A stretch of DNA of 62,308 nt. Source: an uncultured Blautia sp. Its GTDB lineage: Bacteria; Bacillota; Clostridia; Lachnospirales; Lachnospiraceae. The position numbers were made by a program, and so were the translations under genes. Every line of letters begins with the position of its first letter. The stretch's first letter is position 1. The notes below the pieces were generated by a model, which was not told where the DNA came from, did not search any database, and saw only the letters and a program-made list of their open reading frames with translations. Location: NCBI GenBank assembly GCA_900543715.1, contig UQSX01000012.1, forward strand, positions 1 through 62,308, in the 5' to 3' direction. Positions 8,449 through 16,118 of this stretch are shown one piece after another.

Positions 8449-8985
8449 TTAATAGTTTTCTACTTTTCTTTCAAAGTAAGCTCTTGGATGTGCGCATACC
8501 GGGCAAACCTCAGGCGCTTCCTCTGCTTCATGAACATATCCGCAGTTTCTGCACTTCCAGCCTAAAGGAGCGTCACCCTTAAAGGTTTTGTCTGCCTTGT
8601 AGCTTTCCAGAAGCTTCCGATAACGTTTTTCATGAGCTGCCTCTACTCTTGCAACCCCCTCAAATTTTGCAGCCAGCTCAGGGAAGCCTTCTTCTCTAGC
8701 TTCTCTGGCCATCCGGGCATACATGTCTGTCCACTCGAAATTTTCTCCGGAAGCGGCGTCTTCCAGGTTAGCTGCGACATCGTGAATGCCGTGGAATTCT
8801 TTAAACCACATTTTCGCATGTTCCTTCTCCTGATCTGCAGTTTCCAGATAGAGAGCGGCTAACTGCTCATATCCAGCCTTTTTAGCTGCGGAAGCATAGA
8901 AAGTATATTTATTTCTTGCCTCTGACTCACCGGCAAATGCCGCCATTAAGTTTTTCTCTGTTTTTGTTCCTGCATATTTACTCAT
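8449..8985 (-). CDS. rbr: Rubrerythrin
   Basis: A 178-residue non-haem di-iron peroxidase that reduces hydrogen peroxide in anaerobes. The N-terminal four-helix ferritin-like domain shows the EAAH/EKEH ligand pattern ([26 protein letters not shown]). The C-terminal rubredoxin domain shows CRNCGY and CPVCAHP. A good ribosome site (GGAGG) precedes the ATG. It lies downstream of reverse rubrerythrin and perR on the same strand, so it can share their peroxide regulation through read-through of the hairpin at 9039-9079. Confidence 0.93.
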   Translation of the reverse strand: MSKYAGTKTEKNLMAAFAGESEARNKYTFYASAAKKAGYEQLAALYLETADQEKEHAKMWFKEFHGIHDVAANLEDAASGENFEWTDMYARMAREAREEGFPELAAKFEGVARVEAAHEKRYRKLLESYKADKTFKGDAPLGWKCRNCGYVHEAEEAPEVCPVCAHPRAYFERKVENY

Positions 8986-9038
8986 GGTAAAAACCTCCTG
9001 TTATGTATAGACCGCTATGCAACCTATGAAATAAAAAA

Positions 9039-9079
9039 GACCGGCACATAAAAGAAATATGAGATTTTATGTGCCGGTC
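9039..9079 (-). terminator. Rho-independent terminator after reverse rubrerythrin
   Basis: A perfect 15-bp stem (9039-9053 with 9065-9079), followed on the minus strand by six U (plus-strand A at 9033-9038). It separates the reverse rubrerythrin from rbr. Confidence 0.85.
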
Positions 9080-9111
9080 CTATAGTTTCATTGTAACTTA
9101 AAATGTGGAAA

Positions 9112-9654
9112 TCAGCCGAAGTATCTCTTCAGAAGTCCTGCAAATGCTTTTCCGTGACGAGCTTCGTCTCTTGCCATTTCATGAACTGTGTCATGGATAG
9201 CGTCCAGGTTAGCTGCTTTTGCACGTTTAGCCAGATCGAATTTACCTGCTGTAGCGCCGTTCTCAGCTTCTACACGCATTTCCAGGTTTTTCTTTGTGCT
9301 GTCTGTAACAACTTCGCCTAACAGCTCAGCGAATTTAGCTGCATGCTCAGCTTCTTCGTAAGCAGCTTTTTCCCAGTATAAACCGATTTCAGGATATCCT
9401 TCTCTGTGAGCAACTCTTGCCATAGCCAGGTACATACCAACTTCTTTGCACTCGCCTTCATAGTTTGCTCTTAAGTCTTCCATGATGTCTTCACTTGAGC
9501 CCTGAGCAACTCCTACAACATGCTCTGCAGCCCAGCTCATTTCTCCGGACTGTTCTGTGAATTTGTCAGCAGGTGCTCCACATACTGGACATTTTTCAGG
9601 AGCAGCTTCGCCTTCGTAAACATAACCACATACATTACATACAAATTTCTTCAT
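9112..9654 (-). CDS. Reverse rubrerythrin (N-terminal rubredoxin, C-terminal ferritin-like)
   Basis: A 180-residue protein with the domains in the reverse of the classical order: rubredoxin first (CNVCGY, CPVCGAP), then a di-iron ferritin-like domain ([27 protein letters not shown]). Reverse rubrerythrins in clostridia are strongly PerR-repressed and reduce peroxide or oxygen using electrons from NADH through rubredoxin partners. A perfect palindrome (9725-9743) lies about 70 bases before the start and fits such control. Confidence 0.92.
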   Translation of the reverse strand: MKKFVCNVCGYVYEGEAAPEKCPVCGAPADKFTEQSGEMSWAAEHVVGVAQGSSEDIMEDLRANYEGECKEVGMYLAMARVAHREGYPEIGLYWEKAAYEEAEHAAKFAELLGEVVTDSTKKNLEMRVEAENGATAGKFDLAKRAKAANLDAIHDTVHEMARDEARHGKAFAGLLKRYFG

Positions 9655-9724
9655 AACTTTGATCTCCTTTTCTTATTGGATTTTTATTAAATCTGGCAGT
9701 GCCAGGTTTTTACAAGAATTTAAT

Positions 9725-9743
9725 AATAGTAATGATTACTATT
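9725..9743. promoter_or_regulatory. PerR/Fur-type operator before reverse rubrerythrin
   Basis: AATAGTAAT-G-ATTACTATT is a perfect 9-1-9 palindrome of the Per-box / Fur-box type. It sits in the 128-bp gap between perR and the reverse rubrerythrin gene, and a related palindrome lies ahead of perR. The assignment to PerR is inferred from the neighbouring regulator. Confidence 0.75.
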
Positions 9744-9782
9744 TTTTCTCTATGTCAAATCTAACATACTAGAGAAAAATTG

Positions 9783-10190
9783 TCAACTACTTTTCTGTAA
9801 ATTTTTATTGTCTAAACAGTTTTTACAGATTCCGTAAAAAGTTGTAGTGTGAGCTGTAATATGCCCATCAAAATTTTCAGAGGCTTTCTGGGTAATATAA
9901 TCCATATCTGCCATTTCTATATCCTTAATACAGTGGCAGTGTGTGCAGATAAAGTGACTGTGCGGTTTGGTATTGCAGTCAAATCTGTCAGGGCCGTTTC
10001 CAGTGGAAATTTTGGCAATTTCCCCAAGCTCCACCAGGAGAGACAGATTTCTGTATACAGTTCCCAGACTGATATTGGGGAACTCTTCTTTGATCCCGGC
10101 ATAAACAGTATCGGCGGTGGGATGTTCATGACAATTCTGAACAAATTCCCGGATGCATTCCCGCTGCCTGCTGTATTTTAATGCTGCCAT
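9783..10190 (-). CDS. perR: Fur family peroxide-responsive repressor PerR
   Basis: A 135-residue Fur-family repressor. The winged-helix part includes NISLGTVYRNL. Regulatory iron ligands of PerR are apparent in HEHPTAD and in the Asp and His of DRFDCNTKPHSHF, and structural zinc sites in CTHCHC and CKNC. The start MAALKYSRQRE (10190) has AAGGAG nine bases upstream; the alternative ATG at 10196 is too close. It heads the rubrerythrin group and probably regulates itself through the palindrome at 10232-10258. Confidence 0.87.
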   Translation of the reverse strand: MAALKYSRQRECIREFVQNCHEHPTADTVYAGIKEEFPNISLGTVYRNLSLLVELGEIAKISTGNGPDRFDCNTKPHSHFICTHCHCIKDIEMADMDYITQKASENFDGHITAHTTTFYGICKNCLDNKNLQKSS

Positions 10191-10231
10191 AGGCATTCTC
10201 TCCTTTCTATCGCCGGAAAACTTTGAACGAT

Positions 10232-10258
10232 TAATAATAGTAATTGTTACTGATATTA
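10232..10258. promoter_or_regulatory. PerR/Fur-type operator before perR
   Basis: The 13-base arms 10232-10244 and 10246-10258 match at 10 of 13 positions around one central base. The core TAATAGTAAT is shared with the perfect palindrome before the reverse rubrerythrin. The position, about 40 bases upstream of perR, fits autoregulation. Confidence 0.65.
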
Positions 10259-10394
10259 AAATAGCATACCAGATAAAATTAGTCAAGTATATTTTTGGAA
10301 AAATTTATTTGGTTGTCAGATGAAAGGATTTCTGCTATTTTTATTACAGAATTTAAGGAACCGAGAATTAACTGGAAGAATTGGAGTGAGTAAT

Positions 10395-11375
10395 ATGGCA
10401 AGTATCAAAGATGTGGCAAATCTGGCAGGAGTGGGACTGGGAACAGCTTCCAGGGCTCTGTCAGGAAAGGGCTACGTGGCACCTGAGACGAAAAAGAGGA
10501 TAGAGGAAGCAGCCAGAAAGCTGTCCTACAGGCCTAATGTACTCGCTCAGAATCTTCTGAAAAACAGATCAGGCATCATAGGAGTGCTGATCCCTGCACT
10601 GGATCATGGATTTTTTTCCAGGCTGGTCCAGGAACTGGAATCAGATCTGTATAAGAAAGGTTATAAGACAATGCTCTGCTGTACGGCAAGCGGAGAACAC
10701 GGTGAGCAGGATTATCTGGATATGCTTGAAAACAATCTGGTAGACGGGATCATAACAGCCACCCATTCCTTCAATGATGAGGCATACCTTAGCAGCAGCC
10801 GGGTTATCGTATCTTTTGACAGGGATTTTGGCGGTCATATTCCAATGGTAAGATCAGATCATAAGGCAGCCGGACGAATGGCTGCAGAACAATTTATAGA
10901 AAAGGGCTGCAGAAAGATATTAAATATCTATGGAGAGGACGCCAGGGAGGGGCATATATCTGTGGGGACTGCTCATAAGGAACTGAAAGCCTGCCTGGAG
11001 GCTGGGGGGATCAAGGTGCTGGAAGAGTATACCAGACAGGATAAATTTGATATGGGATATTACTCTGAGAAGGCAGCACAGTGCCTGGAAAAATACCGGG
11101 ATATAGACGGAATATTTGCTTCAGACCCACTGGCAGAGGCTTTTTTATGGGAAGCAGAGAGAAGAGGAAAGAGGATTCCAAAGGACCTGAAGATCATAAG
11201 TTATGACGGAACAGAAATGACCAGAAGCGTCTCCCCAAGGATCAGCGGAGTGGTACAGCAGATTGACAAAATTTCCAGGGAGCTTACAGATATTTTGACA
11301 AAGAAAATCCAGGGAGAAGAAGTTCCCAAAGAAAAGATAACGGAAATCCTGTGGCAGCAGGGAGAAACCTGCTGA
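10395..11375 (+). CDS. LacI family transcriptional regulator
   Basis: A 326-residue repressor with the LacI helix-turn-helix at the N terminus (ASIKDVANLAGVGLGTASRAL) and a periplasmic-binding-like effector domain. GGAGTG precedes ATG 10395; an upstream in-frame start at 10320 would add about 25 unrelated residues. It lies directly before the amylosucrase-like gene, whose promoter carries a LacI-type palindrome (11427-11442). It probably represses that gene until a sucrose- or glucan-derived sugar appears. The effector is inferred. Confidence 0.88.
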   Translation: MASIKDVANLAGVGLGTASRALSGKGYVAPETKKRIEEAARKLSYRPNVLAQNLLKNRSGIIGVLIPALDHGFFSRLVQELESDLYKKGYKTMLCCTASGEHGEQDYLDMLENNLVDGIITATHSFNDEAYLSSSRVIVSFDRDFGGHIPMVRSDHKAAGRMAAEQFIEKGCRKILNIYGEDAREGHISVGTAHKELKACLEAGGIKVLEEYTRQDKFDMGYYSEKAAQCLEKYRDIDGIFASDPLAEAFLWEAERRGKRIPKDLKIISYDGTEMTRSVSPRISGVVQQIDKISRELTDILTKKIQGEEVPKEKITEILWQQGETC

Positions 11376-11391
11376 AAAAGAAAAACAGGGA

Positions 11392-11420
11392 TTGACAAAG
11401 CATTGGGCAGTCCTTATATT
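11392..11420 (+). promoter_or_regulatory. Sigma-A promoter of the amylosucrase-like gene
   Basis: TTGACA (11392-11397), a 17-base spacer and TATATT (11415-11420) form a near-consensus promoter. It lies between the LacI gene and the GH13 gene. Confidence 0.8.
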
Positions 11421-11426
11421 TAACTT

Positions 11427-11442
11427 ATGGAAAGGTTTCCAT
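11427..11442. promoter_or_regulatory. LacI-family operator
   Basis: ATGGAAA-GG-TTTCCAT is a palindrome with perfect 7-base arms. It begins seven bases after the -10 box and so covers the expected transcription start. This is a typical blocking position for the neighbouring LacI-family repressor. Confidence 0.7.
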
Positions 11443-11503
11443 GATTAGCAGGACAGGATATATCAATAAATATAAGAGATGAAAGAGAAGGGAGAAACAA
11501 AAT

Positions 11504-13309
11504 ATGTCAATGGACAGGCTGAAGAGTCTTTATTACGGGCTCTACGGAGAAAACGGAATCACCAACTTCTTTTATGATCAGTTGGTAGATATCATGGAAG
11601 CAGCCAAGGCCAACAGAAGCCCTCAGCTGAAGAGACAGGATAAAAAAGGAAATTCCTGGTATCTGTCGGAACAGATGGTGGGAATCATGCTGTATGTGGA
11701 CAAATTCAGCGAGGATTTAAAAAAGTTTGAATCAAAGATCGACTATTTAAGCGATCTGGGTGTAACCTATGTGCATTTTATGCCGCTGCTTCAGCCCAGG
11801 GAAGGCCAGAACGACGGAGGCTATGCGGTAGCGGACTACCTGAATGTGGATAAACGTCTGGGAACCATGGATCAGCTGGAAAAGGTAGTGGGAAAATTAA
11901 AGAGAAAAGGAATTCGTACCTGTATAGACTTTGTTCTGAATCATACGGCCAAGGAGCATGAATGGGCTCAGAAATCCAAGAAAAATGAGCCTGGATATGA
12001 AGATATGTACTATATGTTTGACAATTATGGCATCCCTTCTGAGTATGAGAAGACTCTGACAGAGATTTTCCCTTCCGTTGCTCCGAAGAACTTTACTTAT
12101 TATGAAGATCTCAATAAGTATGTCATGACCAGATTTTATGAATTCCAGTGGGATCTGAACTATAAAAATCCCAATGTGTTCAACAAGATCGCAGAGGTTC
12201 TTCTGACCCTGGCTAATAAGGGAATTGACATCTTCCGTCTGGACGCCATCCCATATATGTGGAAAGAGCTGGGAACCAATTCTATGAATCTTCCCCAGGT
12301 CCATACGCTTTTGAAGATGTATGAAATGATCATAGAAGAAGTATGCCCTTCTGTGATCTTCCTGGGAGAGGCTATTGTAGAACCTCATGAGATCGTGAAA
12401 TATTTTGGCACTCCTCAGGAAAAAGAGTGCCATATCATGTACAATGCTTCTCTTATGGTACTTCTGTGGAATTCTCTGGCAACAAGAGATGTAAGACTGA
12501 TGGAAAAGTCTCTGGCTATCGACTATGGTACCCCTGAAGATGGTGTATGGATCAATTACGCCAGATGTCATGACGATATCGGATGGGGATTTGAGACGAA
12601 CATTATCCGGGAACTGGGAATGGATCCGGAGGCTCACAAGCAGTTCATTATCCAGTTTATGGAAGGAAAATTTCCGGGAAGCTTCTCCAGAGGAGAGCTC
12701 TACGAGTTTAACCCGCAGACACTGGACGCAAGAAACAGCGGAACCATGGCTTCTATGTGCGGACTGGAAGAAGCGGTGGTGGAGAAAGACCGGTATAAAC
12801 TGGAACTTTCTGTTAAGAGGATCCTGCTGTTAAACAGCATTATCATTTCCTATACAGGTATCCCTCTTCTTTACAGCGGAGATGAGATTGGGCAGTTAAA
12901 CTGGTGGGAGTATAAAAAGGATCCGGAGATCGCCCATGATTCCCGCTGGCTCCACCGTCCGCCTATGGACTGGAAAAAGGCCGCCAACCGTCATGATCAG
13001 AGTACGGTAGAGGGAATTATTTTCAGCAGGATCAAAGAAATGATCCAGATCAGGAAGAGCCATGAGGTATTCTCCTCCAGACTTCATTCTATACCGGTGG
13101 ATACCCAGAATAAAGCAGTGTTTGGATTCCATAAGGAGGACAAAATGCTGGTGCTGGCAAACTTCAGCGAGAAGGAGCAGGTAGTAGACTGTAATACTGT
13201 GAACTGGTTCGGACTGCCGGGAGAGCTTCATGATCTGATCCAGGGAAAAACCGTTCGGCTGTGGGAGAATATCGTTCTGGGGCCTTACGAATATCTGTGG
13301 CTGGTATAA
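11504..13309 (+). CDS. Amylosucrase-like GH13 alpha-glucosyl enzyme
   Basis: A 601-residue GH13 protein closest by motif to amylosucrase (GH13_4), which splits sucrose and transfers glucose to an alpha-glucan. Shared blocks are FMPLLQPREGQNDGGYAV, FVLNHTAKEHEW, EFQWDLNY and the catalytic set: nucleophile D247 in DIFRLDAIP, acid/base E289 in GEAIVEP, stabiliser D357 in CHDDIGW. The active-site salt-bridge region NDGGYAV is kept. The N terminus is shorter than in Neisseria amylosucrase. There is no signal peptide, so it is cytoplasmic. The enzyme could hydrolyse sucrose or polymerise glucose; motifs do not decide this. Confidence 0.83.
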   Translation: MSMDRLKSLYYGLYGENGITNFFYDQLVDIMEAAKANRSPQLKRQDKKGNSWYLSEQMVGIMLYVDKFSEDLKKFESKIDYLSDLGVTYVHFMPLLQPREGQNDGGYAVADYLNVDKRLGTMDQLEKVVGKLKRKGIRTCIDFVLNHTAKEHEWAQKSKKNEPGYEDMYYMFDNYGIPSEYEKTLTEIFPSVAPKNFTYYEDLNKYVMTRFYEFQWDLNYKNPNVFNKIAEVLLTLANKGIDIFRLDAIPYMWKELGTNSMNLPQVHTLLKMYEMIIEEVCPSVIFLGEAIVEPHEIVKYFGTPQEKECHIMYNASLMVLLWNSLATRDVRLMEKSLAIDYGTPEDGVWINYARCHDDIGWGFETNIIRELGMDPEAHKQFIIQFMEGKFPGSFSRGELYEFNPQTLDARNSGTMASMCGLEEAVVEKDRYKLELSVKRILLLNSIIISYTGIPLLYSGDEIGQLNWWEYKKDPEIAHDSRWLHRPPMDWKKAANRHDQSTVEGIIFSRIKEMIQIRKSHEVFSSRLHSIPVDTQNKAVFGFHKEDKMLVLANFSEKEQVVDCNTVNWFGLPGELHDLIQGKTVRLWENIVLGPYEYLWLV

Positions 13310-13319
13310 GAAATGGCAA

Positions 13320-13373
13320 AGCTGCCTCATTAAGTAAAAAATTCGAGAATACTTAATGGGGCAGCTCTTTTTT
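13320..13373 (+). terminator. Rho-independent terminator
   Basis: A 17-bp stem with one possible G-U pair (13320-13336 with 13350-13366) is followed by a run of T to 13373. It ends the amylosucrase transcript. Confidence 0.9.
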
Positions 13374-13442
13374 GACTCATTTTTGGAAAAAACAGAAAAT
13401 ATGCAAAAACTCACTATTGCTTTTTGAATAAGAGTGTTGTAG

Positions 13443-13480
13443 TATAATGAATATCAATACATAGTTTTTAAAACTATGTA
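13443..13480 (+). promoter_or_regulatory. -10 box overlapping an 11-1-11 palindromic operator
   Basis: TATAAT at 13443-13448 (with a weak TTTTTG -35 at 13421-13426) is followed at 13458-13480 by a perfect palindrome, TACATAGTTTT-T-AAAACTATGTA. The palindrome would cover the start of transcription of the hemolysin III gene. A further 9-bp hairpin (13531-13551) lies in the leader. Confidence 0.6.
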
Positions 13481-13583
13481 ACGGAATTAAGAATACCAAA
13501 TATGATTATAGAATATACTATCAAAGGCAAAGTCAGCAGGAACTGCTGACTCTCCTCAGCAATTAAGAACAGGAGTGGTGAGT

Positions 13584-14246
13584 ATGAAATTTAAGATCAA
13601 GGATCCCGGAAGTGCGATTACCCATTTTATAGGCTGCGTCATGGCAATCACAGCGGCAGCGCCTCTGCTTATCAAGGCAGCCAGGGAACCAGGAAGTATT
13701 TATATAATCGCAATGAGTATTTTTATCCTGAGCATGATCCTGCTCTATGCGGCCAGTACGATCTATCACACTGTAGATTCTACGGAAAAAGTAAACCGCA
13801 GGCTGAGAAAGATGGATCATATGATGATCTTTATCCTGATCGCAGGAAGCTATACGCCTGTATGTCTGATCACTTTGGAAGGACGGATCGGTTACGCCCT
13901 CTGCGGGGCTGTATGGGCGGTGGCTTTGATCGGCATTATCGTGAAAGCCTGCTGGATCAACTGCCCCAAGTGGTTTTCTTCTGTAATCTATATCGGAATG
14001 GGATGGCTGTGTGTGTTTGCCTTTGTGCCTATTGTGAAAGCTTTTTCGCCGGCCGGATTCGGATGGCTTCTGGCAGGCGGTGTGATCTACACCATAGGAG
14101 GCGTGATCTATGCGCTGAAGCTTCCGATCTTTAATTCCAGACATAAGAATTTCGGCTCCCATGAGATTTTTCATCTTTTTGTCATGGGAGGAAGCATCTG
14201 CCACTTTATCGTTATGTATTTCTTTGTAATGCCGGCAGGTGTGTAA
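13584..14246 (+). CDS. Hemolysin III / PAQR family membrane protein
   Basis: A 220-residue protein with seven predicted membrane segments. Family marks are the early histidine ITHFIGC, SxxYH in AASTIYHTVDS, and the terminal HEIFHLFVMGGSICHF, which supplies the metal-site histidines typical of the YqfA/hemolysin III/PAQR group. Its substrate in bacteria is not established. AGGAGTGG precedes ATG 13584; the earlier GTG overlaps that site. It has its own promoter and a striking palindromic operator. Confidence 0.85.
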   Translation: MKFKIKDPGSAITHFIGCVMAITAAAPLLIKAAREPGSIYIIAMSIFILSMILLYAASTIYHTVDSTEKVNRRLRKMDHMMIFILIAGSYTPVCLITLEGRIGYALCGAVWAVALIGIIVKACWINCPKWFSSVIYIGMGWLCVFAFVPIVKAFSPAGFGWLLAGGVIYTIGGVIYALKLPIFNSRHKNFGSHEIFHLFVMGGSICHFIVMYFFVMPAGV

Positions 14247-14270
14247 ACAATTTAAAAAATGTGGAAAAGA

Positions 14271-14316
14271 AAGCTCTTTTCGGAAAGAAATGTGGATTCC
14301 GAAAGGAGCTTTTTTT
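14271..14316. terminator. Bidirectional terminator
   Basis: A 14-bp stem with one G-U (14271-14284 with 14298-14311) is followed by T on the plus strand. It lies between the convergent hemolysin III and AraC genes. Confidence 0.85.
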
Positions 14317-15136
14317 ACTTGTTTTTTCCCTGGTCTCGGAATTCTTTCCGGAAAACTCTGGGGGTAGAACCGATGTGTTTTTTGAAGTAATTACAGAAGG
14401 AGGGGGCGTCTTTAAATCCGCAGGAAAGGGCGATCTCTGTGATCGTATAATCTGTGGAACAGAGCATTTGGACAGCCATCCTCAGACGGTGCCAGAGGAG
14501 ATACTGCTTTGGGGAAGTATTTTCATGCTCCATAAATATTTTGTACAGGTATGTCCGGTCGATGCCCACATGTCTTGCCACGTCAGAAATGCGGATGTCG
14601 TAACTGTAATTGTGTTCTATATATTCTCTGGCTGATTTGAAATATTCATCGGAAAAATCCCGGCTTTTTTCCAGGGAAGGGTCCTGCATGAAGGACAGGA
14701 GCTGCAGGAGATTTCCCAGGGGTTCCAGCTGCCGTCCGTGGGATTCCCGAAAAGAGGCCAGAAGCCGTTCCATACAGGCCAGAAGAGCAGATAGATTGCT
14801 GCCTGGATTCTGATAGATAAAGGAATCGGAAAAAACAGTCTGGGAAAGGATTTCTGAACATGCTTTCCCGTCAAAGCCTACCCAGGCATAGCTCCAGGGA
14901 TCTTCCTGGTCCGCCTGGTAGTAAGTGGACTCCATAGGGGGGATGAGAAAAGCATCTCCTTTTTTTAATGTATAGGTTACCCCGCTTTTCTGAAAAATGC
15001 CTTTGCCTTCTAAAATCACATGGATAAGATAGTGGGGGCGGACGGCAGGTCCGAAATAATGTCCTGGCTGACATTCTTCTCTTCCGCAGAAGTAGACAGT
15101 GAGAGAGGCCTGCTCAGAGGCTGATTTTTTTTCCAT
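14315..15136 (-). CDS. AraC family regulator
   Basis: A 273-residue regulator with an N-terminal cupin sensor domain (HYFGPAVRPHYLIHVILEGKG) and two C-terminal helix-turn-helix motifs (ISDVARHVGIDRTYLYKIF and ITEIALSCGFKDAPSFCNYF). It is divergent from the HAD / alpha-galactosidase / MFS group, as are MsmR- and RafR-type activators of alpha-galactoside operons. Control of that operon is the natural reading. The shared gap 15137-15298 carries TATAAT at 15237-15242 on the plus strand. Confidence 0.87.
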   Translation of the reverse strand: MEKKSASEQASLTVYFCGREECQPGHYFGPAVRPHYLIHVILEGKGIFQKSGVTYTLKKGDAFLIPPMESTYYQADQEDPWSYAWVGFDGKACSEILSQTVFSDSFIYQNPGSNLSALLACMERLLASFRESHGRQLEPLGNLLQLLSFMQDPSLEKSRDFSDEYFKSAREYIEHNYSYDIRISDVARHVGIDRTYLYKIFMEHENTSPKQYLLWHRLRMAVQMLCSTDYTITEIALSCGFKDAPSFCNYFKKHIGSTPRVFRKEFRDQGKNK

Positions 15137-15298
15137 AAATACGCTCCTTTGGAAAAAATGGATACCTGAGTTTTAATATGCAACAATTTAACAATAAAAT
15201 ATGTAAAAAAGGATAGATTCTGTTTTGAGAAGATTATATAATAAAACACGGACAACAGCAATGATTCAAAAATAGAGGATAGCAAAGGAGAGAAGACT

Positions 15299-16093
15299 AT
15301 GGAACAGAAACTGTTGTTTTTTGACATAGACGGCACTCTGATCACAGAAGGGACCGGTAGGATACCTGAGAGTGCAAAAGAGGCCATAAAAAAGGCGAAA
15401 AAAGAAGGACACCTGCTTTTTATAAACACAGGCAGGACCAGGACGAGCCTTCCCCAAAAGGTGACCAGCCTGGGATTTGACGGTTATGTATGCGGCTGCG
15501 GTACGAATATCTATCTTGGGGACAAGGAACTGCTTTCGGTGAAACTGAGCAATGAGCTTTGTACCCAGGTGGCTCAGACTGTGAGAAAGTATAAGGTCCC
15601 AGTATTTTATGAGGCGTCAGACGCTATTTATTTTGACTATCAGCTTCCGGATGAAGACGGCTGGATAAAGGGAGCCCAGGAAATATTCGGACTGAAGGGA
15701 AGAGATATCGAGGAAGTCATACAGGGCAGTGAGAAGGTATACGATAAGCTTCTGGCGGTGCTGAAGCCTTCCAGAGAAAATCGGGAACTGAAGGAGTATC
15801 TTTCCAGATATTTTCTCTGCATAGACAGGGGACATGATATATATGAAGTTATCCAGAAAGATTATTCTAAGGCTACGGGGATTTTCTTTCTGTGTGATTA
15901 TCTGGGAAAGAGCATTGAAGACTGCTATGTGTTCGGGGACAGTGAAAATGACCGTTCTATGTTGGAAGCGGTACCTAACAGTATTGCTATGGGAAACGGC
16001 GAGGAGGCCATCAAGAATTGCTGTTCCTTTGTAACAAGGGATATTGAAGATGATGGGATTTATGCAGCCATGGAACATTTCGGGCTGATATGA
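15299..16093 (+). CDS. Cof-type HAD family phosphatase
   Basis: A 264-residue HAD hydrolase with the catalytic FFDIDGTLI at residues 6-14, motif II in INTGRT, the C2B-type cap, and motif IV in YVFGDSENDRSML. Cof/YidA-like enzymes remove phosphate from sugar phosphates or cofactors. It starts the operon that continues with GH36 alpha-galactosidase 25 bases downstream, so a sugar-phosphate substrate is plausible but unproven. The ribosome site AAAGGAGAG is good. Confidence 0.87.
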   Translation: MEQKLLFFDIDGTLITEGTGRIPESAKEAIKKAKKEGHLLFINTGRTRTSLPQKVTSLGFDGYVCGCGTNIYLGDKELLSVKLSNELCTQVAQTVRKYKVPVFYEASDAIYFDYQLPDEDGWIKGAQEIFGLKGRDIEEVIQGSEKVYDKLLAVLKPSRENRELKEYLSRYFLCIDRGHDIYEVIQKDYSKATGIFFLCDYLGKSIEDCYVFGDSENDRSMLEAVPNSIAMGNGEEAIKNCCSFVTRDIEDDGIYAAMEHFGLI

Positions 16094-16118
16094 TCATAAA
16101 AAACAGGAGGAAACAAGG

